8,886 nucleotides of DNA from an uncultured Fretibacterium sp. Its GTDB lineage: Bacteria; Synergistota; Synergistia; Synergistales; Aminobacteriaceae. A program made the translations under genes and the position numbers. The stretch covers positions 1 through 8,886 of the forward strand of contig CALBPU010000023.1 in NCBI GenBank assembly GCA_937899395.1, written 5' to 3'. Of the stretch, positions 1 through 4,962 are shown in pieces. Every line of letters begins with the position of its first letter. The first letter of the stretch is position 1. A model generated the notes under the pieces. The model saw nothing but the letters and a program-made list of their open reading frames with translations. It was not told the DNA's origin and searched no databases.

Positions 1-4
1 AGAT

Positions 5-205
5 TTAGCCTGCCGCTTCTTCTTTTTTAATCTTTACAACCTGACGGCCGCGATAATATCCGCATGAAGGACAAGCATGATGTGCTAAAACTATTTCCCC
101 GCAATGAGGGCATGATCTTGTGTTCGGTTCGCTCAATGATCTTAACCACTGTGCTTTTCTCTGTGCTGTTCTGGCATGAGATACTTTTCTTTTCGGTGTT
201 GCCAT
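5..205 (-). CDS. rpmF: 50S ribosomal protein L32
   Basis: This gene encodes a 66-residue large-subunit ribosomal protein of the bL32 family. The N-terminus (MATPKRKVSHARTAQRKAQW) is the typical basic L32 start. Four cysteines follow as two pairs, C32-P-H-C35 and C45-P-S-C48, which form the zinc-binding ribbon of the Cys4 (zinc-containing) L32 type. The ATG start is supported by an AGGAG eight bases upstream. The gene begins 11 bases after the stop of the DUF177 gene and is the last complete gene of the tRNA-Ser/ackA/yceD/rpmF unit. The yceD-rpmF pairing is widely conserved in bacteria. In many genomes plsX and fatty-acid genes come next, but here the window ends four bases after the stop, so that cannot be seen. 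Confidence 0.97.
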   Translation of the reverse strand: MATPKRKVSHARTAQRKAQWLRSLSEPNTRSCPHCGEIVLAHHACPSCGYYRGRQVVKIKKEEAAG

Positions 206-216
206 AATATTTTCTC

Positions 217-798
217 CTATTCAATTACAAAATTTCGCAGTGCTTCAAATCTTGGGTCTGTATTTTCATTTGCACATGAGCAAGACCCTTCGTTCAAATT
301 TTTTCCGCAGTTCGGACAAAGCCCTTTGCAATCTTCCTTACATAAAACTTTCGTAGGCAATATCGCAAAAACACTCTCTTCAATCTGCTGCATTATGTCA
401 ATTACACGTCCGAAATACTCAAGTTCTACGGGCATATAATCATCAATATCAAAATCTTCATCTTCTTCCGCACTGCCCAAATGATAAAGATACCCTAAAT
501 TTTCGGATATTTCAAGGCTCGTTTCCTTCAAACACCTTGCACATTCCGCTTGAATTTCCGCTGAAATTTTTATATCAACCAATAATAAATTCTCTTCAAG
601 CCATTTTGTAACAGTTTCAGCCTTGAAGCCTTTCGGAAAATCAAAATCCTGCCCCTCAAAATTCAATGAGCCTTCATGAAATTCAAATTCATTAAATATT
701 TCGGTCTCATTTTCATTTTTGGGAGGCAAATTGACTAATGCTTTATAACTTTCCTCAAACAAATTACGCAAAAACAATTCGCTTCGTTTCTCGTGCAA
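217..798 (-). CDS. yceD: YceD/DUF177 family protein (TTG start)
   Basis: This 193-residue protein belongs to the DUF177 (YceD) family, which is almost always encoded just upstream of rpmF and has been linked to 23S rRNA and large-subunit metabolism. Family hallmarks are the A-x-C-x-R-C-L-K-E segment near residues 84-91 and the C-terminal cysteine cluster (C-x3-D-C-x2-L-C-P-x-C-G-x2-L-N, then C-S-C). It ends in the typical D-P-R-F-x-A-L motif. No ATG lies near the N-terminus; the first methionine codon is well inside the domain. The TTG at 796-798 is the best start because it gives a normal family length and has a weak GAAG upstream, but in-frame TTG codons at residues 8, 10, 13 and 24 are possible alternatives. 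With this start the gene overlaps the end of ackA by 35 bases, which suggests translational coupling. Confidence 0.9.
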   Translation of the reverse strand: MHEKRSELFLRNLFEESYKALVNLPPKNENETEIFNEFEFHEGSLNFEGQDFDFPKGFKAETVTKWLEENLLLVDIKISAEIQAECARCLKETSLEISENLGYLYHLGSAEEDEDFDIDDYMPVELEYFGRVIDIMQQIEESVFAILPTKVLCKEDCKGLCPNCGKNLNEGSCSCANENTDPRFEALRNFVIE

Positions 799-1960
799 TC
801 ATTAATTCTTCGTTTGTCGGAACAACGAGGACTTTAACTTTTGAGTCATCGGCACTGACAGTTGCTTCTTTGCCGCGAATATTATTTTTCGCAGGGTCAA
901 TTTTAACGCCCATAAATTCAAGCTGTTTGCAAACGCCTTCACGAGTTGCTGCGCTGTTCTCACCAATTCCTGCCGTGAAAACTATAATGTCAAGTCCGCC
1001 CATTGCTACCGTATAAGCTCCAATATATTTCGCAATTCCGTATTCAAGCATTGAGATAGCAAGTTTAGCTCGTTCGTTTCCTTTGTTGGCGGCTTCTTCA
1101 ACGTCTCTTAAATCGCTGCTTACACCTGAAATTCCAAGTAATCCGCTTTTCTTGTTCATGAAGTTGTTCATTTCATCGGCTGAATATTTCGTGATGTTTT
1201 GAACGAAAGGTACGCAAGCAGGATCCATATCGCCTGTTCTTGTTCCCATTAAGACACCTGCAAGAGGCGTTAAACCCATTGAAGTATCAACGCATTTCCC
1301 GTTTTTAACAGCACTGATTGAGCTTCCGTTGCCTAAATGACATGTAACCATTTTCAATTCGCTTAAAGGTTTTCCTAAAATTTCCGCAGTCCTTAAAGCT
1401 ACGAAATGATGGCTTGTTCCGTGAGCACCGTAACGTCTTACGCGATGAGTTTCATAAAATTCATAAGGAAGACCGTACATATAAGCGTAATCGGGCATAG
1501 TCTGATGGAATGCAGTATCGAATACTGTAACATTCGGCAAATTCGGAAGGGCATGTTGGATAGCTTCAATTCCCATGATATGGCCGGGATTATGAAGGGG
1601 AGCAAGCGGAATACATTTTTTCAAAGCGTCCATAACTTCATCATTAACAAAAACGGATTCTTTGAAATAATCTCCACCCGAAACTATACGATGGCCTGCT
1701 GCTGAAATTTCATCGAGTGATTTCAAAACGCCGTGATCTTTATCAAGGAGTGCCTCAAGTACGAGCTTCATAGCAACTTTGTGATCTTTAATGGGAGTGG
1801 TAATTGTGAAAGGTTCTGCGCCTGTTTTGCGGTGAGTGATGTTAGAGCCGTCAATGCCTATACGGTCAACAAGACCCTTAGCCGAGACTGATTCGTTTTC
1901 CATATCGAACAACTGATATTTCAGGGAGGAACTGCCGCAATTAATAACAAGGATTTTCAT
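764..1960 (-). CDS. ackA: Acetate kinase
   Basis: Acetate kinase interconverts acetate plus ATP with acetyl phosphate plus ADP in the cytoplasm; in fermenters it mainly yields ATP. The 398-residue product has the family's normal length. It opens with MKILVINCGSSSLKYQLFD, the phosphate-binding acetokinase signature. Residues matching the known active site fall at the expected numbers: N7, R91, H123, D148, H180, R241 (in GTRTGDMDP) and E384 (in TNEELMIARE). The GIGENSAATRE segment and ATP-binding CHLGNGSS loop are intact. The open frame continues 40 codons further upstream through the tRNA-Ser gene, but the family start is the ATG at 1958-1960. The Shine-Dalgarno there is poor: an AGG about 13 bases away. 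The gene begins 36 bases after the tRNA 3' end and no pta gene is adjacent. Confidence 0.97.
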   Translation of the reverse strand: MKILVINCGSSSLKYQLFDMENESVSAKGLVDRIGIDGSNITHRKTGAEPFTITTPIKDHKVAMKLVLEALLDKDHGVLKSLDEISAAGHRIVSGGDYFKESVFVNDEVMDALKKCIPLAPLHNPGHIMGIEAIQHALPNLPNVTVFDTAFHQTMPDYAYMYGLPYEFYETHRVRRYGAHGTSHHFVALRTAEILGKPLSELKMVTCHLGNGSSISAVKNGKCVDTSMGLTPLAGVLMGTRTGDMDPACVPFVQNITKYSADEMNNFMNKKSGLLGISGVSSDLRDVEEAANKGNERAKLAISMLEYGIAKYIGAYTVAMGGLDIIVFTAGIGENSAATREGVCKQLEFMGVKIDPAKNNIRGKEATVSADDSKVKVLVVPTNEELMIARETKRIVFA

Positions 1961-1996
1961 GACGTTAAAATAACCTGCTTTCATAAATATAAAAAA

Positions 1997-2086
1997 TGGC
2001 GGAGACGTAGAGATTTGAACTCTAGGAGCGGAAAACCGCTCAGTTGATTTCGAGTCAACCGCCTTCGACCACTCGGCCACGTCTCC
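1997..2086 (-). tRNA. tRNA-Ser (anticodon CGA)
   Basis: This is a class II tRNA of 90 bases including an encoded CCA. The acceptor stem is GGAGACG paired with CGTCTCC, followed by discriminator G and CCA (CCA at 1997-1999). The D-stem is GCC/GGC. The anticodon stem GTTGA/TCAAC encloses loop CTCGAAA, giving anticodon CGA (complement of 2050-2052), which reads UCG serine codons. The long variable arm GAGCGG-TTTT-CCGCTC is diagnostic of serine tRNAs here. The T-stem is TAGAG/CTCTA with loop TTCAAAT. It sits between a consensus promoter and ackA. Confidence 0.98.
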
Positions 2087-2115
2087 ACACTAAAAAAGAT
2101 GATTGACAACACGTA

Positions 2116-2144
2116 ATTATATATTTGAATTTTCGATGTGTCAA
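2116..2144 (-). promoter_or_regulatory. Consensus sigma-70 promoter for tRNA-Ser/ackA operon
   Basis: On the minus strand a perfect -35 TTGACA (2139-2144) is separated by exactly 17 bases from a perfect -10 TATAAT (2116-2121). Transcription would start near 2109, giving a leader of about 23 bases before the mature tRNA 5' end at 2086. The promoter lies just downstream of the terminator of the lipoprotein gene. No other good promoter is visible between the tRNA and ackA, so it probably drives both. Confidence 0.85.
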
Positions 2145-2162
2145 TTTTTGTTTTTATTGCAT

Positions 2163-2194
2163 AAAAAAACAGACCGCTAAAATTTTACGGCCTG
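2163..2194 (-). terminator. Intrinsic terminator of the lipoprotein gene
   Basis: On the minus strand, CAGGCCG (2188-2194) pairs with CGGTCTG (2170-2176) with one G-T wobble, across an AT-rich loop that is itself partly self-complementary. A run of seven T (2163-2169) follows immediately. It lies 40 bases after the lipoprotein stop codon and before the tRNA-Ser promoter, so it separates the two transcription units. Confidence 0.85.
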
Positions 2195-2233
2195 CTTTGA
2201 GATTCTGCTTGTATACGAAAATTTTTGTTTTTT

Positions 2234-2815
2234 TTATTTTTTACGCATTGTATAAGTAGCTACATATTTGTACTCGTATGAATCTAATCCAAAAGTTCCT
2301 TCTTCTTTTACGCTTGCTGTTGTTTCTGAAGTGAATTTTGCGGTAATTTTGCTCCCTGAACTTGGGAATGTATAACGCCAAGTATTTTTGTCTATTTGTT
2401 TAATTTTAATTGTCTCATATCCATATTCTAGCGGAATTGATCTTATGAATACACCATTTTGATATGCGTCCCACCTTGCTGAAGCTGACGCCATTATAGT
2501 CTTTGTTGTCCCTACTCCATGCCCTACATGCCCGCTTGTAGTTTGTCTAAATGTTGCTTCTACACTAATCATAGATAAATCGAAAGTACCGTCTGGATCT
2601 GTAGCAGTTCCACTTCCATTTGAAGCAACCCATGAACCTAATATATTTTCAACACTATACTCGTTATCATCATTCGGGTTGTTTGGCGTTTCATTCGTGG
2701 TATCATTTCCGCCACTTAAATCACCTCCGCCGCCTCCTCCGCAGCCTCCCGAAACGATAACGCAAAACATTATCGTAGCCAAAAAACAACATAAAAACTT
2801 CTTACTGAGTTTCAT
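2234..2815 (-). CDS. Predicted lipoprotein, function unknown
   Basis: This 193-residue exported protein is not assigned to a named family. Residues 1-24 are a signal peptide: positively charged MKLSKK, a hydrophobic core (FLCCFLATIMFCVIV), then S-G-G-C25. The lipobox is imperfect because the -3 residue is Ser rather than Leu/Val/Ile, although V21 is one position further back. After C25 come six consecutive glycines and a Gly/Asn/Asp/Thr-rich tether to about residue 52. A domain of about 140 residues follows (ENILGSWVASNGSG... to the C-terminal ATYTMRKK). It alternates polar and hydrophobic residues, has an early G-S-W and looks like a small beta-barrel of lipocalin-like type; that fold is inference. 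The ATG has an excellent AGGAGG eight bases upstream. The gene has its own terminator and is separated from cobD by a 159-base gap that carries a direct repeat. Confidence 0.85.
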   Translation of the reverse strand: MKLSKKFLCCFLATIMFCVIVSGGCGGGGGGDLSGGNDTTNETPNNPNDDNEYSVENILGSWVASNGSGTATDPDGTFDLSMISVEATFRQTTSGHVGHGVGTTKTIMASASARWDAYQNGVFIRSIPLEYGYETIKIKQIDKNTWRYTFPSSGSKITAKFTSETTASVKEEGTFGLDSYEYKYVATYTMRKK

Positions 2816-2859
2816 TAAAGATTCCTCCTATGTAAAAATTTTGACAAAAATTACATATA

Positions 2860-2933
2860 CACGACCCTGTTAAATGACTTTCGTGTGCTATAATAAATAA
2901 TAACAAAAGGAAACCACTTTCATGACCCTGTTA
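2860..2933. repeat. 13-bp direct repeat, possible operator pair
   Basis: CACGACCCTGTTA (2860-2872) and CATGACCCTGTTA (2921-2933) match at 12 of 13 positions and lie in the same orientation 61 bases apart. Both are in the gap upstream of the lipoprotein gene. ACTTTCGTG (2877-2885) and ACTTTCATG (2916-2924) form a second pair, so the region is built from two short words in different order. Sixty-one bases is close to six helical turns. A regulator-binding role for the lipoprotein promoter is possible, but no clear minus-strand -35/-10 pair was found. Confidence 0.45.
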
Positions 2934-2974
2934 CACTTAACTAAATTAAATTTTAACACAAATCCTTTGCATTT

Positions 2975-4027
2975 TCATTTTTTCATATCAGCAACAAAAA
3001 AATTCCTAAAATCTTTCATAACTTCAACGAAATATTTATTTTCATTTTCAAACCTCGTTGCAACTCTTATATATTTTCCGTTTAATGTCTCAAAATTCCT
3101 CGTGTGCCTCGCAACTATTCCGTGTTGAAGCAAAAATTTTATTGTCTCTATATCATTTTCAACCTTAATTAAAAAATAATTTACGGACGAATTTACAACT
3201 TCAAATTTTGAAGCTCTTAAATTTGAAATAAATTTCGGAGTTTGTTCACGGTAAAAATTTTTTGTAAGCTCGTAAAAATTTTTGTCTTTCAGGAATTTCA
3301 TCGCCAATTCCTGAGCTATCGAATTAACACTCCATGTAGGCTGAAAACTTTTCATGGCCGAAATAATTTTATCGTTAGCAATAACGTAACCTATTCTTAC
3401 GCCGCTCAAATGAAAAAATTTTGTCAATGAACGCAGCAATATTACGTTATCAAAATCGCATAATCTTTCAGGTAATTCATTAAGCAAAAAATCTATGTAT
3501 GCCTCATCAATGATAAAAAATATTTCTGGAAATTTTTTTATGATGTCAGAGAGATTTTTAATATATTTTCCAGTAGGGTTATTAGGATTGCAGATTATTA
3601 ATGCCTGAAAATTTTTGATGTCATTCAGGTTAAAGATATTTTGCAAATTTTTGAAAGCTCTCGAATATTCGGAGTAACAAGGCTGTAAAATCGCTGTTCT
3701 TGCCCCCTCCGTCATTACATGACATCTCCCCTTCTCAGGAGCGGCAAGACTTTGAAAAATTTTTGCCAACAAAAAAATCGCTTCGTTAATTCCGTTCGTG
3801 AATAAAATTCTTTCGGGATTTATATTTTCACGTTGAGAAATTAAAGCTCTCAATTTTTCACAATCAGGATCAGGATAACTTGACGCAAGTTTTTCAACAT
3901 CAATTTTAATTTCAGGCCATGAAATTACGTTTGTATTTGTGCTGAAGTCCAAAATTTTTTCGGGCATTTTAATTTTGAAAGCCCTGTATAAATTTTCGGG
4001 ATTAGCTCCGTGAATTAAATTTTCCAT
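2975..4027 (-). CDS. cobD: Threonine-phosphate decarboxylase (CobD), with in-frame palindromic insertion
   Basis: This PLP enzyme of the class I/II aminotransferase fold decarboxylates L-threonine O-3-phosphate to (R)-1-amino-2-propanol phosphate, the linker of the cobalamin nucleotide loop. From the chosen start the protein has 350 residues and opens MENLIHGANPENLYR, the usual 'HG' start. Visible motifs are D-F-S-T-N-T-N near 28, the N-P-N-N-P-T-G loop at about 148-154, the D-E-A-Y at 174-177, the PLP lysine K203 in S-L-T-K-F-F, G-V-R-I-G-Y and the C-terminal R321. The frame extends 19 codons upstream, but this start fits the family and overlaps the end of cbiB by 13 bases. Residues about 93-110 form an extra segment encoded by a GC-rich palindrome. 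HisC is the close alternative; the cbiB neighbour favours CobD. All catalytic motifs lie outside the insertion. Confidence 0.88.
   Translation of the reverse strand: MENLIHGANPENLYRAFKIKMPEKILDFSTNTNVISWPEIKIDVEKLASSYPDPDCEKLRALISQRENINPERILFTNGINEAIFLLAKIFQSLAAPEKGRCHVMTEGARTAILQPCYSEYSRAFKNLQNIFNLNDIKNFQALIICNPNNPTGKYIKNLSDIIKKFPEIFFIIDEAYIDFLLNELPERLCDFDNVILLRSLTKFFHLSGVRIGYVIANDKIISAMKSFQPTWSVNSIAQELAMKFLKDKNFYELTKNFYREQTPKFISNLRASKFEVVNSSVNYFLIKVENDIETIKFLLQHGIVARHTRNFETLNGKYIRVATRFENENKYFVEVMKDFRNFFVADMKK
3698..3749. repeat. Palindromic repeat element inside cobD
   Basis: A GC-rich element (about 58% over 50 bases, in surroundings near 30%) lies within the cobD frame. It is bounded by inverted ends TCTTGCC (3698-3704) and GGCAAGA (3743-3749). 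Inside these are CCTCC opposite GGAG, and a central hairpin GTCAT-TAC-ATGAC. The plus-strand order CCCCTCC, hairpin, CTCCCCTT, two bases, CAGG is also found on the minus strand of the intergenic array at 8105-8219, so both look like members of one repeat family. In cobD it is read without a stop or frameshift as about 18 residues (SLAAPEKGRCHVMTEGAR) placed in a spacer between conserved segments. Confidence 0.7.
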
Positions 4028-4962
4028 AAAATCAATATTATCAAACCTGTGAACAAACTGCACGAAACATCTAGCAATTTCCAAGCTCTGACAATATCGT
4101 AAATTTGAGGTTCAAGTGCTTCAGCATTTATGAAAGGACGAACTTTTAATACACCGTTATAAAAACTTTCTCCACCTAATTTAATATTCAAAACTCCTGC
4201 AAAAGCGCTTTCACCGTGAGCACTGTTAGGGCTTTTATGATTTTTACGGTCTAACAGAAAAATTTTCAATGAACGTTTCAGATTTTTTCCAGTCAACAAA
4301 AATCCAGCAAAAATTATAATTAAACCTCCAATTCTTGCAGGGATAAAATTTAATATATCATCAAGTTTTGCTGAAGGTTTGCCGAAATTTCCGAAACTTT
4401 CATAACCTATCATTGAATCGAGAGTGCTTGCAGCCTTAAATATCCAAACGCTTAAACACATTCCCGAATTTCCTGCGAAAAAATATCCAAGCCCGGCATA
4501 AAATATTACTGAAATTATTCCGTCAATAGAATTTTCTGATATTGTTTCGATTGCAGCTCTGATAATTTCGGTTTTGTTGAGATTTTCAGTATCACGTCCG
4601 ACTACATAAGACAAAAATTTTCGGGCATTTTCAATTTCGTTTTTGATGAGGCATGAGAAAATTATTTCGGTTTCGTCCTTCAAATCTCTCCATGCTAAAG
4701 CAGAATAAATCAAATAAATCTGAACAACAATATTAAAATCGAAAATATAAAGCAGTAAAAATACAGCAAGCCCCGTTGTAATTAAAGTTAAAACACATAC
4801 AGCGAGGCCGCGTGAGAACAAATTTATATCCGTGAAAAATTTTTCTTTGTAGAAACTTATTAATTTCCCTATAAAAATTACAGGGTGAAAAAAATATTTA
4901 GGGTCTCCTAAAATATTGTCCGTTAAAATTGCAAGGTTTAATATAAGGGCAAAATTAAACGT
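4015..4962 (-). CDS. cbiB: Adenosylcobinamide-phosphate synthase (CbiB), apparent ACG start
   Basis: This membrane enzyme couples the aminopropanol moiety supplied by CobD to adenosylcobyric acid. Reading from ACG at 4960-4962 gives 315 residues, the usual family length. The N-terminal part (L-T-D-N-I-L-G-D-P at 13-21, H-P-V at 26-28, I-G at 31-32) is a clear CbiB signature. Later motifs are intact: G-R-D-T 122-125, E-T-I-S-E-N 139-144, T-L-D-S-M-I-G-Y 180-187, L-D-D-I-L-N-F-I-P-A-R 200-210, S-P-N-S-A-H-G-E-S-A 244-253 and L-G-G 262-264. Hydrophobic membrane segments are seen near 5-18, 52-86, 150-165, 212-225 and at the C-terminus. No ATG, GTG or TTG lies between the in-frame stop at 4963-4965 and the conserved motif. 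The first conventional start, TTG at 4819-4821, would remove 47 residues including the motif. The reading frame is certain; the start codon is not. Confidence 0.85.
   Translation of the reverse strand, partial: TFNFALILNLAILTDNILGDPKYFFHPVIFIGKLISFYKEKFFTDINLFSRGLAVCVLTLITTGLAVFLLLYIFDFNIVVQIYLIYSALAWRDLKDETEIIFSCLIKNEIENARKFLSYVVGRDTENLNKTEIIRAAIETISENSIDGIISVIFYAGLGYFFAGNSGMCLSVWIFKAASTLDSMIGYESFGNFGKPSAKLDDILNFIPARIGGLIIIFAGFLLTGKNLKRSLKIFLLDRKNHKSPNSAHGESAFAGVLNIKLGGESFYNGVLKVRPFINAEALEPQIYDIVRAWKLLDVSCSLFTGLIILILWKI

Noticed and set aside
1961..2080. A 40-residue N-terminal extension of acetate kinase (MAEWSKAVDS...).
   Set aside because: It is the tRNA-Ser gene translated in one frame, and acetate kinases start at the MKILVINCGSSS segment, with catalytic residue numbers that match only from there.
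2850..2903. Minus-strand promoter for the lipoprotein gene (TATTAT or TATGTA as -10).
   Set aside because: Neither hexamer has an acceptable -35 at 16-18 bases, so a specific promoter cannot be supported.
2900..2974. Intrinsic terminator after cobD.
   Set aside because: Only a four-base-pair GAAA/TTTC hairpin followed by an interrupted T run is visible, which is too weak to call.
2922..3128. A 68-codon plus-strand open frame (starting MTLLHLTKLN) after an extended -10 and an AAAGG.
   Set aside because: Most of it is antisense to the cobD 3' end and its product is Phe/Leu/Thr/Ser-rich with no recognisable domain. The promoter-like signal is kept only as a finding.
2975..4027. Histidinol-phosphate aminotransferase (HisC).
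   Set aside because: The fold and motifs are shared, but the direct overlap with cbiB and the absence of his genes favour CobD. The alternative is not fully excluded.
4028..4084. An upstream start for CobD adding MEIARCFVQF...
   Set aside because: The extra 19 residues lie wholly inside cbiB, match no CobD feature and precede the usual 'HG' start of the family.
4822..4954. A 133-base non-coding gap between the kinase and a short CbiB.
   Set aside because: Translation in the cbiB frame gives the conserved LGDP...HPV...IG N-terminus, so the stretch is coding.
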